DNA from: Anabas testudineus
Taxonomy: Eukaryota > Chordata > Actinopteri > Anabantiformes > Anabantidae
Reading direction: 5' to 3'
NCBI RefSeq assembly: GCF_900324465.2
Contig: NC_046616.1
Span: 11,558,547-11,622,546, forward strand
Length of the DNA stretch: 64,000 bases
In this document: piece by piece, positions 25,800-40,075 of the stretch
Position numbering within the stretch: the first letter of the stretch is position 1
Layout: each line of letters begins with the position of its first letter
Made by a program: the position numbers and the translations under genes
The notes under the pieces: generated by a model
Seen by the model: only the letters and a program-made list of their open reading frames with translations
Database searches by the model: none
What the model was told of the DNA's origin: nothing

Positions 25800-28700
25800 C
25801 AGCGCTGAAAGTCACACCGCACACAGCACACCCTCATCTCTTTCTCATGTTTCTCTGGGATCCTTCTTGGGTTGAACCCGTTTGACAGCATTGCTCAAAT
25901 CTCCAGGACTCACTCAGCCTCATGGATAATTGAACAAGTACACTTCTGTGTCAGTGGCTGCACATGTTTTTGAGTTTCTTATTCTGTTTTTATGACTCTT
26001 TACAATTGTATTCTAACTTTATGAAATCAGGAATCACTGAGCACTATGCACATGCTGATCAAGGCGGTGCCCTGACTGTCATCTTGTTGGAGTACCTCCT
26101 GCAGTCTGTAAGTTGAAGTGGCATATGTGGCCAGCATCTCTTCTGTGACTTCCAGCCTTTATGATAAATACTTTTTCAGAGCCTTTTAAATTTAAATGCA
26201 GCCATACTAAAACAAAATGAGATGTAAAATTGAATTGAATTAAAAATGTTGGTGCAGAGGGCACTGCCATTATCTGACCAAAAGGTGGCAGCACATACAC
26301 GTCAACATGCACAGTCACTCAAACTGAAAATTGTTATATGAAATACTGACTGCTTTTAGAAAATGTGTTTTTAAATAGATAAATAAAAAAGCTGTTAACA
26401 CGGAAAGGAGATGCTGATCACTACATAGTAAATCTGTAGTACTGCAAAACTCAGGTTTTTCTATGGACGTGGCCCATTCCTTACCAACAGGCACATCATC
26501 AGCAAAGATTTTTAACGAAAGGTTAATGTCACTGTGATTATTCGTAGCATGCATCTGCAGGATTTATTTTCTCAATACAATCATGTCTTTTTAAATATGT
26601 TTTCTGTCACTCCTAGTTTTTGTGGTGACATAGTTCTCAACCACATGCTGCCGAGGCAGTTTTTTTTTCCTCCCTCCCTCTCTCTTCTAAATTTAGCTGG
26701 TCTCTCCCATCAGCTTATTTGACTGGTTTGCAGATATTAAACGACGGACAGGAAACTAACCAGTGAATGGCTACTGTAGGTGTGCTTGGTTAGGATGAAC
26801 TTGCTGTTGTGGGGCTCATTGGCACCTAGCTGAGAGCTATCGACGTAGTGTTTTTTTAAAAAGAAAATATACAAGGGCATCGGTTTAGGTAACAGACTGT
26901 CTAGCTGAATGCTGAGCGTAAATCGGCAAACCTGAGATATAAGGAACCATAATGACAGACAGACAATCCACAAGTGCTGCACAAATAAAAGATCAGATTG
27001 CCAACATGTTGTCAAATGCCATATCATAGACCTGTTGACGATAGTATTTTTAAATGTGCAGATGTGTTCCTGATCCAGCACTCACCTGGATGCGGACACT
27101 CTGTATCACACCTTATTTTCTTCCTTGACTGCAACTTCCATTTTATTTGTATTCCTTGTTGTAGATTTGTTTACGTATCTATTAAAGATTATTTCAAATC
27201 ACCTGTTGTGTATTTTGTATTTTGTATGGACAACTGTCGCAACAAAGATAAATTACAAGATACAGGGGCTGGACAAATGCTAAAAAACAACTACCTTAAA
27301 AATGTGTTGCTGCCACAATCCAGTTTGTTTGCATGCTGAAAATACTGAAAGATGTGTTCAGTCTCTCCGGACACAGCTGTGGCATACCCACACAGGTTTT
27401 TTCACATATTTCATGTGATTAAAACTGATTAAAAGTCTGAGTTGTAAATGTAACTTCATGGTTTGGCATCTCCCTGATACACTGCTTTACTGGGACACAA
27501 AAAACAGCCACCTTTAATGGTATTGTTAACCCTATACCTTTGCTATAACAACCGGTAAAAATATCTGCTGTTAAAAAGTCCTTTAGATTGCTCTTAATAT
27601 ATCAGTAGATGTAGTTTGTTGACATTTTATTTGATCAGATCATCCAGAGTCACTGAAAAAAGCTTTGTGGATTTACTGGGTCTGACAAAACGGGGATCAG
27701 CCGGCAGCTGGACTTCTGGAGGATTGCGCCCTAATGCCTGTTGTTGCATCAGCAGTTACATACTCAAACTGTAGTATATATTGGGATAGACGCTATATTT
27801 ACATGTAGCCTACACAGACACATGGGCTCCATACAAATTATTTACTGTGCACAAGTCTAGTTTAGACATTATACAGATACCATGAAAATGAGTTTTCATG
27901 AGTTTGCTGTCCTTATATAGTGGTCAGTCCCATTTCAATGCTGTTTCCCTAATTTAACTCGGTGCCCTGTGAAAGTCAGTGGGGGGCTGTGACATGTCCT
28001 GTGCCCTGACACTGATCCAGGGACGTGTCATCTTAGAACATGCACTTGAATGTCGTGAGTCAATGCACACAGAACTAAAATCACATTTTAAGGCGGTGTT
28101 GTTGAGTGAAGAACGTATTTAAGCAACATTACATTACCCTTACTTTTGCATTTATACTGTATTTCATTTGAGTTGATGTTGCTACTTAACAATACCTCAG
28201 CAGGTGGAACTTGAAGGTTAATGCTGAAATACTAAACTGAGCCAAGTAGAGAAACCAGCAGCGAAGGGGGACAGGGGTGATGTGAGCCTCTGTCACTGTT
28301 GCATCAGTCTCCAACCACTATCACAGCTTTAGTGACAGAAACTGAGACACTATAATCTCTTTAATGGTTTATCTTTTTACATAAGGCACAGGATTATGTT
28401 TTGCTAAATTTATGTGCACACACCAACATTGTGTTCAGCAGCTGCTTCAGGGAAACAAAAAAGAGGTGAACATAGGGTAAATGCTGCTGGAGCAAAGAAA
28501 AATACAAAAAAAAAAACAACAACAAAAAAAACTGGCTGAACTGTCTTCTCTGCAATCTAATTAAGAACTTTTCTGTATGTGTGTTTTATATTTGGTGTCA
28601 GCATTTTCAACACCTGTATAAAGACCAGTCAGGATTCATCCAGTCTCCACTGGTTTGTGAGTGTAACATGAATCTGTTTCATCTGTCACCAGCTGTAGGG

Positions 28701-30780
28701 AGCGTATAACATTGTAGAAAATACTCTTGCCCTGCATTCAAAACTCAGCTCAGGAAAAGAAATAAGCCACAAAATATACCTTAAGTATCAGAGAATAGGT
28801 TGTCAATGTGCAGGAAAATTCAATGGAGTTAGTGGGTCAAGAGGTGAACATGGGCAGAAAAGAACAAAAAACTAAGTTATGCTATTTAATTCATCACAGT
28901 TTGGGTTGAATTGTGTTAATTCTTTAAAAATATTAAGTTTTTTACCTCAGTAATTTATCTCTTAAATGAAAACATTTTAACATTCAGAAGAGAAACCAGT
29001 CTTTGGTGAAATTGCAAAGAACTCAGAGCAGATAGAACTTTACTAGATGCAGTTTGTTTTCTCTGTAACATTATGTTACTCAAGTAAAGCACAAGATTGT
29101 ATTTACCGTAAGTCCAGTAATTTATTAAATTTGTTTTATAACTGTGAACTTAGCAAAGTATGAATAAATGTAGATTTAACCACTGTTGATTGTGAAATAG
29201 TACACGACCAAAGCCACAGGGATAGGAGAGCAAAATAAGACCGCTTATTTCATGCTAATCACAGATTGTTGGACACTGTCAATACAAGATGCCAAAAAAT
29301 GTTGTTATGTTCAAATAGGACAACGATCAGGCTCAGCTGGTTTAACTGTCAACTGTTGAGGTTATTGTGTGACTTATTTTTCTGAGCTTCATGCTATGTT
29401 GTCTTCTGTTTAAATCCAGGACTTTGTAGTTCTGTGATATTTGTCCTTGGCTTTAATGTCCCATTTTCTCTCTACTAGCAGGTTATGAACATGGTAATTA
29501 CTGTATACGCTGGCAAATATTTGATGAATGGTGTAATAGCTGCAAGGGGTAATAAGTATTAGATAATTGGTTTGATTAAAATGCTCCATGTGCACCAATG
29601 TGACATGTGACAATCATAAAGTACAGACACATTGTCATCACATTACAAGAAATGTCACATTGATAATCATGTAAGTTGTTAATATTGACAAGGATAAAAA
29701 AATAATAAATGTTCTGCAGACATTTAAATTTCCTTTCGTAACAGTATCTACTTTTACTATAGGCTTAGCTCTGTAGTTTTATTGCTAATGATAGTACTTT
29801 TTATTGCACATGAACCCTGGCACAAACTACACAGACAAGAATATTATGTAACATTTAATAATACAAATGGACATTAAGGTTTGATTTTCTTCTACTAATA
29901 AAAACTGGCACGTTCCTGCTGACTAGAAATGTTGGCAGTGGAACAATAGACTTTGATGGTAACAATTTTAGCAAAAAGGACAAATTGATTAAATGAATGG
30001 GTATATTGTAAACACAGTTTCCTTCCCTGTGTTAATTATAGAAAAATAGCACAATGTATACTAAAACAATGATTTTTAAATAGATTTTGACACAGGATCT
30101 CTCTACAAGATGGAAGATTGATGATCCAACAGAGCGGGTGTTACACTTGAAGTGGTGCAAATTTCCATTTAGCTGTTAACCAACTTATCTAGCTCACTCT
30201 CTGATCTGCATCGCACAACATTACTGTTGTCTGGCTGCAGATGTAGGATTTTGATTGGAGAAGAGATCACACACCCACACACAGACTCGTGTGTGATCAA
30301 GTACAGACACAACATCTGAAGATTCACTCAGTCTTTTAGTTCATTTATAGGTGTATGTGTGTAAGGACTTAATGCAAACCTAATCATTGTGGTAAGCACT
30401 GTCTTTAAAATGATGAGAAACATAATTTTATGTAATCATGAATGGGTTCTTCCAACTACAAACAAAGCAGACTAACTCTCCACATGGTCTGGTAGCTTTG
30501 TTTCTCGAATGGTACCCCCCCATTAAAAAATAATTTTGGGACAGGTACATATTAACAATAACAAGAAAAGGCTGGTTATTATTTGACTATTAGTTCACTA
30601 TAATTCCTGCATGCTGTTTTGCAGTGTAAAGTCTTACTGAACACTGAACCATTAAGTTAATTATTTTATACTGACACTGGTGAAGGTCAGAGGGGGCACA
30701 GTTCAAAATCATGTTTGTGCTGTGCTTTTATGGCCATGGTCATAATTGTGTAACAATCTAAGAAAGGCCAAACACCTCCC
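25800..30780. other. spsb1 3' UTR and intergenic spacer
   Basis: The first several hundred bases are probably the spsb1 3' untranslated region. An AATAAA at 26382-26387 is one possible polyadenylation signal. The remainder is AT-rich, with no coding frame above background and no recognisable transposon. Confidence 0.5.
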
Positions 30781-31007
30781 ACTTCTATCGCCACCTGCCG
30801 AGGTGGGGGAGCACATGTTTCTACGTCACGGACAACACCCCCGACCGGCCCACTGACGTCACATCAGGGCCGCTCTTCAGGTCACCTCGCCGCTCCGCCA
30901 GCACTGACAGCTCCGAGCCGGTACAGAGAGGATTAACCCAAGATCAGAAAGTCGCATCTCTCTTCTTTCATCTTAATCCAGTATGGTGGCTGTTTGAAAA
31001 AGGGAAA
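30781..31007 (+). promoter_or_regulatory. slc25a33: slc25a33 promoter with CRE sites
   Basis: A sharp rise in GC and CpG content precedes the slc25a33 start codon. A full palindromic cAMP-response element, TGACGTCA, lies at 30854-30861, and a half-site TACGTCA lies at 30822-30828, about 30 bases upstream. CREB/ATF binding is the expected role of such sites; activity here is inferred. There is no TATA box at a convincing position, as is usual for housekeeping mitochondrial genes. Confidence 0.6.
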
Positions 31008-34000
31008 ATGGCACAGAAAGACACGCTGCTACATCTGTTTGCCGGGGGGTAAGTCACATTGACGACACTCGGAGCAGAGCAAGGTTAACGCTACAGATAT
31101 AACGTTACCTCTGTGCCCCGCTCGAGTAAGTTAAGCTACATATTCTTAGTCACAAAAAGCCAATTTGAACTAAAGTGTAAGTTACAGTCCAAACCATTCA
31201 GACCAATGTCCTCACAGAGTTGGTGACAAAAGTCCATCAACCGGCATGTGACGAAACCGAGCTAATGTTAGGCTAACCGTTACCGCTAGCTAATGTTAGC
31301 ACATCCCATCTTTCGACCTTAACATTAGATAGACGTGTTTCTGTCCCCGTGTTCCCCCCGCCTCGGCTTATGTTAAAACGACTCGGTGAAATAAAAAATG
31401 TTCACATATTAAGCTAATGACCTAACGTAGCTACTGTTGTTGTGTTGTGTCGGCGACGTCTTTCACCTCAGCTAACTAGCTAATTCCTGGTAGCCGCTGT
31501 TAGCTCGCTCGGCAGAAGGTCGCTGCTAACTAGTTTGAGTCCGAAGAGTCGCACATATCCTGAGAGGGGCGAGGTTGTGTTTTGGTGTTAGATGACTTCA
31601 ACTGTGTATAAACTGACGCCGTGAGACCGTGTGTTAGTGGTCAGCTAGCTTAGCTGTGGCTGGACGTGGCACAGTCACGGGAGTCGTTAGCCTCTGCTAA
31701 CGTTACATGATGTTCTCTGCATTATGTAACACTGAATCTGCACTCAGTCAGCAGCCGCAGCTCCGTGACTTACTGCCAGCAGCTACACATGACTGGAGGC
31801 TCCTTTCTATAAATATGATATGCTGGACGCTGATATAAAATGAAGAGTTGGATTTCGTACATGTTAAGGTCACATTAAAATGACACTGGGTTATTTCAAA
31901 ATGTCGCCATTTTACCCTTTAGGTGTTATGAGCTTAATGTTTACCCGGTATTTGAAACCATGCATTTTTTACACAGATGTGTAGAAAAGTAATGTGAATA
32001 TTTACCACTCTGTGTTTATTATAAATGCAACTGACTCGTCCTGTTGAAGGTGATCTCACAAATAATGTTTAGCTGTGTCACATTATTACTTCCGAAACCA
32101 ACAAAGCTTGTCGGGGAACTTATGGGTTTACAAAGTATGTCTGCAATGACACCACTGATGAATGCAAAGAAGTTTTATTTTATTATAGTAACTATTATTT
32201 ATTACATTCAGATTCTACATAACCAGTGTTCATAACCATGCCACAGCTCCAGAAACTTTATTTCTATATTTGATTACATACATTCTACATTTGTGTGTTT
32301 GTCATTTTTAGTTTCAGACTGGAAAATCCAGAGTGAAACATGTTTCCTGAATGATTTCCAGCTATTCCAATATGGATGGATAGATGATCCATGATTGTAC
32401 TGTACAATTAGGTTAGGTGTTACCTATGTTAAGATGTTTCAGTATGTCCTTCTGACACAGCACATGCAGCAGCTTAGTCTAATCTGTTCCAGACTTCTAA
32501 TCTTGTCACTAACAAGGTTATTAGCACAGGTAGTAAATGATGTACCAATTGAAGAATTGATTGCGTTGAGATTTTATCTTAAAAAAAGAAAAAGGAAAAA
32601 GAAAACTTCCAAGTGCAATGAGAATATTTGAGTTGGAGTTGCCTTTGGCCAGAATTGTTTGTACCTGCACTGGCAAATAGATCCTTAGCTGTTTTACAGA
32701 AACAGAAACAGTTTATTTGTCATTTGTCACATTTACATGTTACAGGTGAAATTGGTCCTCTGCATTTAACCCATCCCCCTGGAAGGAGCAGTGGGCAGCT
32801 ACATACAGCGCCCTTTTATCATGGAAGACAATGTCTTGTCAGTCAAAAAAAAATGTGACCTTGCAAATGATGCATGTTAGCTGTTGTACTACAGCGAGGA
32901 ATTGTATGGTTGGTACAATTTTAAATGTTCCACAATAATCCCTATTTTTGTGTTATCACTGTGCAGATGTAGTGGTACTGTGGGAGCCATCATGACCTGC
33001 CCCCTGGAGGTGTTGAAGACACGGTTGCAGTCTTCTGGCCTCACCCTCCGGCCGGTCTTCCAGGTCCAGCTGGGCACCTTAAGTGGCACTGGGGTGATCC
33101 GACCGGGGACTGTTACACCTGGGCTGCTACAGGTCCTACGGTAAGGTGCTTGTTTGTGTTGTTGTTGGGCACACTGTGCTGCAGCATGCTGTGCAAGCTG
33201 TCCCTGAGGCGTTTGCACTTTTCTGCCTACAAACAGGGACACCAGCTGTGTTCTCTCATCACTGCTGTTTATCATGACTTGTACAGACTGGCATAATTGT
33301 CAACTGCTGATTTTTATAGTTGAACTGTGGCATCCAGTTTCATCCTCTAAAGATGTCCATGTTTAGGCGTGTAATGTGTTACATAACAGATTTGTCAAAG
33401 TAACTATTTGTATTTGGAATAGTTGTATAAAGTCCTGTTCAGCTTTTGTGATGTAGTCTATGGAAATACTTCAGGGAACCTGTCATTCATTTTATGCTTT
33501 CAAGGTCTTAAGATGAAAGCCTCTAATCCTAGCCTACGTAAATCAATTGTTAAGTGTTCTGAACCAGCTGTTTAGGCCAGCAGAGAACATGCTTTTCCAC
33601 CTGGCCTTAAGTTGTTTAGTGTGGAAAAGACTAGACGCAGGTCCAGTTGGCCAAGAGGAACACGGAAATGTGTACCAGGATGTGGTGTCCGTGTTGTATT
33701 ACACTTAAATGACTGGGGACTCAGACTGAACCGGTCTGGACTGGTGTCAGTCTCTGTCTGTAGGCTATAAAAGTTGTTTATGCCTAAAGATAATTTTTGT
33801 TGTGGTGAGTAAATATGTCCTTGTTTGTTCAGGTTAAATTATTTTAGCTAACATTGATTGATGTTGTATTTACATGCTTATGTTTGTAAAACATGCAAAA
33901 AAAAGTCATTATAGACCTTTAAACCCCTTTTCCACCCATGGAAAGGTTGGACACTACTTTTACTTGAAAATAGGTAATTATTTTGTTTTTAAATCAGCTG

Positions 34001-37000
34001 TTGTTTAAAAATGTGTTGGATATCAGGGTAGAATGTCTGGGATCTGCAAAAGGTGAGGTGTGCATTACAGAAACCCAGCAGTGTGCAGTTCCTCTTTGCT
34101 TAGTCCCATGCAGACCTCCAGCTGTCTAGAGAATGAATGTCACTACAAACACACAGTTAAAAAAACTTTGCGAGAGTGTAGCTGACAAGATAAACGAGCC
34201 ACTGCCAAGGTCAGTGGGTAAGGGTAGGAACTGATGCAAAACCAGCTCGAGTGTTACACCAGGGCTGGTGCAACACTTGGGATAATTGCAGGAGTGAGCT
34301 TTCATTCCTTTAATTGAACCTAAAATACTCCCACTGACCTGTAACAATTGTAGAGACAGTTAAACATGTACAGTGGTGTAAATAAATAAATGTCTGTCAA
34401 ATAATTCAGCGTGTTTGATGGCTCATGGCTCTTCTTTTATTTTATTTCAGATCAATTCTTGAAAAAGAGGGACCAAGATCACTTTTCCGTGGCTTGGGGC
34501 CAAACCTTGTCGGTGTGGCCCCCTCAAGGTATATTAAAATCACTTTATATTCTGAACATTTTTGTTGGTCAAAGGCACTGCTGTTCTTACACACTGTAGT
34601 TCAGTTCACGGTGCTGAAAGTATGTGGGAGACTGAGTGTTAATGATACCTGCTTGTTATCTTTAGTTAACAATGAAACACAGTTCACTGGACTTGTATTC
34701 AGAAACAACAAACTAAAACTAAATATAAAAAGGCTATGGCGTGAAGCAGTTGACATTAGAGTATATTGTTTCTGCATATCATGACACCTGAGACTGTTTT
34801 TATAGCACAGCTGCTAGCAGAAAAAAGGGGGAAACAAGGGAGAGGCGTACAGAGGATTTTTCACTCTAATGGTTGAAAGCATTAACAAGTTGTATAAACA
34901 GGAAGCTGTTGTGATGGCAACAACATGCAATAAACTTTGTCTGTCAACATGAGAACGCTTCTGTATTTGCATGAAATTAAACTCGAGACAAATAATGAGG
35001 ATGTTAAACTTTTATAGACATTGTTTCAGGATGTCATAATGGTCCAAGACTAATGGAAATAATTGGAAAATGTTTTACCTACTTTGAAGTTTTGCGTGAC
35101 AAACCAAGATAAGCAGTTCAGTCTTGTGTGGGTACATTTTGTGAAGTTTCAGTTTCACCTTTGTTCTATTTTTATTGTCAACAAGTAGTCAGAACTTTGC
35201 CCTGTTTCCTCATGGTTGGTTATCCGGCATCTAAACTCTAGTATGCAAAAAGAATATAAATGTAATATGAAAACTCCTACTGCCACATACATGTTGATCA
35301 GACTTTGAGACATCACCATGACAAGATGGGATCATGGGTTACATTTACTTTCCCCATGGTAAATGAGTAACCTCAACATCAGCCTGTACTCATAATTTCC
35401 CTGTCCCACTTGGACATGGCTTACATTCAAAGCAGCTCTGTGGGCATCAGTAGTGCACAGTGCTTATTCAGCCCATTCTGGTGCAGTGACAGTCTGTTCC
35501 AGAAACCAAGCAGAGGGAAGAGGCACAGGCACTGATATTCTGTTAAAACTGCACACAAGCCCAAATAGGCACAAATTGCATATTTGCACAGGTGCTACAA
35601 AAGCATGAAAGAACATTCATATTTAAGTATATGTTTTAATTTGTTACAGCTGCTTCTTTGTAGAGGTCTTACCACTTTTCTTCTGTGTTTCAGAGCCATT
35701 TACTTTGCTGCATACTCAAAATCTAAAGAGATATTCAATGGGCTGTTTGTCCCTAACAGTGGAGTGGTACACATGTCCTCTGCTGGTGTTGCAGGTGAGC
35801 AGTATGCATGGTCGTTGTTGCTTACGTACAATTAAAAGACAACTTAAGCTAAAAAGCAAGATGCAGTCCAGTACCATGCGAAAACATTTGTATTTCTAGA
35901 GCTTGCCTTTTTCCTGGTTACTTGAACCTGGAAAGTATAACTGAATAAAGTGCATTATACAGATAACAGTTCACCAAAAATAAATTATTTTATCCCTTGT
36001 CTTCAGCTTTTGTTACCAACTCTCTGATGAACCCCATCTGGATGGTCAAGACAAGGATGCAGCTGGAAAAGAAGTATGCAAACTCTTAAATTCACCCGTC
36101 CTTTGTGTATTTTCCCTTCTTATTTCTAGACAGTGTTTGGTGATAGACCTGTGTAAAATAACCTGACCTTATATGTGGACTGCAGAAGGGAAGGGAAGGT
36201 ACCTCATATTATGTGACCTGTCTAAGAAACCTTTACGTCCATCTATCCTGTCCTTGGGTTAAGTGTTGGGTTAGTTTGAGCATGTGACCTAGTGCCGTAA
36301 ATACACAATGCTGACGCAGTGTCCTACGTGCAGAGCAAGAGTCTATATTTACATTGAGTACAAGGCAATAGTGTTATGTGAGGTCTGCTCCCTCTGTTTA
36401 AAGATCAAACACCTGTTTTGCTACACAGAACTGTAACTTTATGAATGGAGTAAAAGGTCTGGTTTTTAATGAGACTTTGTAAACCTCAGACTAGTTCATT
36501 CAACCCAGTAAAGGCTGCACCACCTATTAGGAGCAGATACTTCCCTATAGGTGAAAAACTTGTCTAATCACAACATTTTAAAATAATTAACAGAACATAG
36601 TCTTGGGCTCTGGTACTTTATACAGTATATGAATGGATGAAATAACTATTGTGTAACTTGTCATACTGTTACTATTTTTGGCACTAATGAGTCTGATGGG
36701 TCTGACCTTTTAGAGCCAGAGGAGAGAAGAAGATGAATGCACTACAGTGTGCCCGCTATGTTTACAAAACAGAAGGAATCCGGGGTTTCTACAGAGGCCT
36801 GACTGCATCTTATGCCGGCATCTCTGAGACCATGATCTGCTTCCTCATCTACGAGACACTAAAGAAACAGCTCGCCAAGAGCCAATTTGCTTCCCCAAAT
36901 GGTGAAAAGGAGAAAGGAGCATCTGACTTCCTGAGTCTGATGCTGGCAGCTGCTTTTTCAAAGGGTTGTGCGTCCTGTGTAGCCTATCCACATGGTAATC

Positions 37001-37300
37001 ACCTTTGGTTTTTTTTTTCATTGCAACACACCAGTGTAATGTCATATAGAAATTACTAATTAGGTGACTAATACTTTTTTTTTTTTTTTTGTCTCCATAG
37101 AGGTCATCCGAACAAGGCTCCGTGAGGAAGGCAGCAAGTACAAATACTTCTTCCAGACAGGGAGGTTAATAGCACTGGAGGAAGGCTATGCAGCTTTTTA
37201 CAGAGGACTCATTCCACAGCTAATTAGACAAATCCCTAACACAGCCATTGTCCTCTCCTCATATGAACTCATTGTCCATCTGCTCGGCGAAGCCAAATAA
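31008..37300 (+). CDS. slc25a33: Mitochondrial pyrimidine nucleotide carrier 1 (SLC25A33)
   Basis: Seven exons (31008-31048, 32967-33140, 34451-34528, 35694-35794, 36007-36073, 36714-36994, 37101-37300) all have GT-AG borders and sum to 942 nt, giving 313 residues; the human protein has 321. It is an inner-membrane solute carrier that exchanges pyrimidine nucleotides across the inner membrane and supports mtDNA and mtRNA synthesis. The three carrier signatures are visible: [22 protein letters not shown] (Trp at the acidic position, typical of this subfamily) and [12 protein letters not shown]. The choice of SLC25A33 over SLC25A36 rests on [20 protein letters not shown] and [20 protein letters not shown]. 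The start is [14 protein letters not shown], the only ATG in the CpG-rich leader that joins in phase. The gene follows spsb1 in the same orientation, as in human. Confidence 0.96.
31060..31720. repeat. Cluster of GCTAACGTTAGC-like motifs in slc25a33 intron 1
   Basis: Several copies of TAACGTTA, GCTAATGTTAGC, GCTAGC and GCTAACTAGC cluster just downstream of the first exon, for example near 31100, 31260-31300, 31420, 31465-31500 and 31695-31705. The same vocabulary appears near 39,900-40,200 and 62,600-62,850. They look like degenerate palindromes built around AACGTT and not like a tandem repeat. Confidence 0.55.
32690..32815. repeat. Teleost dispersed repeat fragment
   Basis: This segment in slc25a33 intron 1 contains CTGCATTTAACCCATCCCCC followed by GGAGCAGTGGGCAGCTAC and a GCGCCC end. 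I recognise that combination from an abundant dispersed repeat of percomorph and salmonid genomes. I cannot name the family with certainty. Only the tail part is present. Confidence 0.5.
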
Positions 37301-37945
37301 AGACATGTTTGAATGTTGGGGTCGTCCTGACAAATGGCTGATGCCAGGCAAGACCCACAACGAACTGCACAAGAGACTTTTGAATAAGCAGCATTTCTGA
37401 TGTGGTGTTACAGAGACTTTTATGGTTGAACTGAAGCAGGTTGTTCTGTTATCCAAAGAGCTAAACGCGTTATTTTATTGAAAGCTTGTTGTTAGGAGTT
37501 GATAAAAAATAAGTCAGGAAGTAATGGTACTTATTGAAACTCCATACCTGTGAAAAAGGTCATCTTCTTAGAGGACTAGTGTTAAGTTAACTTATTTTAT
37601 GTCTTGTTATTTTATGACAGTATTTGTTTTCTCCTATCAATGGTAAAATTACCAACACATAAAACTGTTTAGGTCGACTTATTCGACACTTAGTCAGTGA
37701 CGGGAAGTCATTGCAGAAGTGCTTGTAATAGTACTTTTCCTTGAATTGTAATGACTACACAGATCATTTTGAGATTTCTTTTCACAAAGTGCTGGTTTTG
37801 AAGTTTGAATTACAGAGACATTTTTCATTAATATATATATTAAGACTTATCTGTACGTTTTCTTTGTTTAAAAGATGGTCACCTTTTACAGTATGAGAAG
37901 CTGGATGCTTATTTGACCAGTGGCTCAATAAAATGCATCACAAAC
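37301..37945 (+). other. slc25a33: slc25a33 3' UTR
   Basis: AT-rich sequence between the stop codon and the first good polyadenylation signal, with no other feature seen. Confidence 0.6.
37927..37932 (+). terminator. slc25a33: slc25a33 polyadenylation signal AATAAA
   Basis: A canonical AATAAA about 630 bases after the slc25a33 stop, the first on this strand in a plausible context. Confidence 0.6.
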
Positions 37946-39880
37946 CTACATCAGTTGGTAGTTGACACTAATACTGATGCATTGGCCTTCAGCATCAAGA
38001 TTTGGCTGAAAATACATTTAGGAGGAACTTGGAAGACAGATTTTTAAGGATTTTAATTTGACTGCACTTTTAGGACCTTTTCTCCAGATATAAGCAGCAA
38101 CATGATGCCTAAACTAGAGTAAAAGCTCTTTTGTTTTTAATGTTGTATTTCTTACTACCGTTGCCTGCTTCACCCAAAGTCACATTCCCCTGTCTCGATA
38201 TATCATGCCTATAAAACATATCTACCCTCTTGGACTTTAATTCTTTTATTTATTTATGAAACACTAAGTCACTGCACAAGTAACTGAAATTTTATGACCC
38301 AGATTAACATAAAGGAATGATGCCAAATTGACCTTATACACAAATTATACAAACATAAAGCATATATCATACTTGGAAACAGTTACAGCTATGAGCTTGT
38401 GTGGATAATACATAGATAATAGCTTGCACAACACTGCAAGTTGTCCGTACTTTTCTTTCTGTGAAGATTTTCTTTGTTCTAGGTTGTCATCTAGGCTCAA
38501 TTCAATTTTTCTTTAGCTTTGGTGTGATCTTTTGAGGTTATGTTTTATTTCTTTACTCTCCCCTCATACTGAAATCATCATTCCTCCAAAGTTATTTATA
38601 GTAGCTTGTCAATACAAATGCGATACCAATGTGAGGTAAACACATTGGTCGATGTGAGACACAAAAGTGTGAATTGTTGAAAGTTACATGCGTGTAAAAC
38701 CGTTTCACAACGCAAGCATGAATCAGCACAAATGTCCTGGTGTGGTTTTGGATGATCGTCCACATTGTTCTCTTTAAGTTGGAAGTACAGACTTGTACCT
38801 GGAGAGTTTTACGTGGGAGGACTGAAGCAGGAATTGTCACATAGAATAAGGTGGAACTGTGACACACCTTGTGCTGATGTTACAGTTTTGAATGGTGTTT
38901 ACTGAGATCCAGGTCATTTCCTATTGACGTCTATTCCTCTGAAATATATCTAGGTTTTAAGAATTTCGTAATTTAATTTAAGTTACTAGTTACTTTAAAG
39001 AATTAGACTGATAACACAAAAAGGAATCAACATTCACATACATATTATTTAATAAAAGTAACAAATACCACAGTGTAGAAATACTCTATTGCAAATCCTG
39101 TATTCAAAATCTTACAAGCACATAAGTATAGTGTTGGATGATAGTTGTTATAGTTATGTGTACACAAATTAAATCTTGCAAATGGTAACAGTAGAACAAA
39201 TTTTAGATGTGTATTCTTTATTGTACTGTAACTTGTAATTATCATCAATCATTTTGTATTATTAACCTGAATTTCAACAAAGCAAGTAGTAACTACAGTT
39301 GTCAAATAAAAGTAGTGAAGTAGGTAAGTAATCTCATTCCCTGTGAGATATAGTTTGAAATAAAGTGAAGTAAAGTGCTCCAAATTGCACTTAAAGTATT
39401 TTTTAACTAAAGTACTTCTATTCCCAGCATTGTTCATATAATGCTGGGAATATAATGCAATTTATATGAGCATCGGTCATTTTGTGCCTTTTTGGTCGGT
39501 ATGTGTCTTTTTGGACAGCCTTCACATCTTTGTAGTCATTTTGCATCTTTTAATAGTTTCGAAGGGCTGATGTTTTATATATTATAGATATAAAGTGACT
39601 TTAGGATTTCTAAGTGCGTCCCGTCCACAGCAGCACTCTGCTCAATGTCACCGCTAATGGGCGTAAACGCAGCTGCGGCGTTTGCTGACCTCTGTCTGCT
39701 GCAGGGAGAACGGGCTGCGGCAGCACAGCGGCCTGACGTGTGGCATCCCGACTCTCATGAACACAGTCTTGTTTTGACACACACACAGACACACAGAGAA
39801 GCCTTACAGTTTTCCAGACATGTTTGTGCCGGTATTAGTTTTGGGAAGTTATCAACAATGTCTGTAACGTTCATTCACTT
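37946..39880. other. Intergenic spacer
   Basis: AT-rich spacer between slc25a33 and the SRCR-Ig gene. No gene is supported. A GC-richer patch at 39,610-39,780, with CTGCAG-rich sequence, could be part of the downstream promoter. Confidence 0.5.
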
Positions 39881-40075
39881 GCACCGGCGCCATGTTGGTT
39901 GGTTAACGTTACAGCTCAGCCGTTAGTTAGCTCTCCAGCTAGCCTCTTTGTAGCACACAAGCTAACGTTAGCTCATGTCTTGGGCGGACGGTAGCTTCCA
40001 GCTGTTGTCAGTATCACCACCGGGACGACCCGCATCCCTCCCCACCAGCCGTCTGATGGAAGGCTGAGGGGAACG
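39881..40075 (+). promoter_or_regulatory. Promoter and leader of the SRCR-Ig receptor gene
   Basis: CpG-containing sequence immediately upstream of the start codon, with GCTAACGTTAGC at 39960-39971 and related motifs (TTAACGTTA, GTTAGTTAGCT) around it. No TATA box is visible. The transcription start is inferred only from position. Confidence 0.4.
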
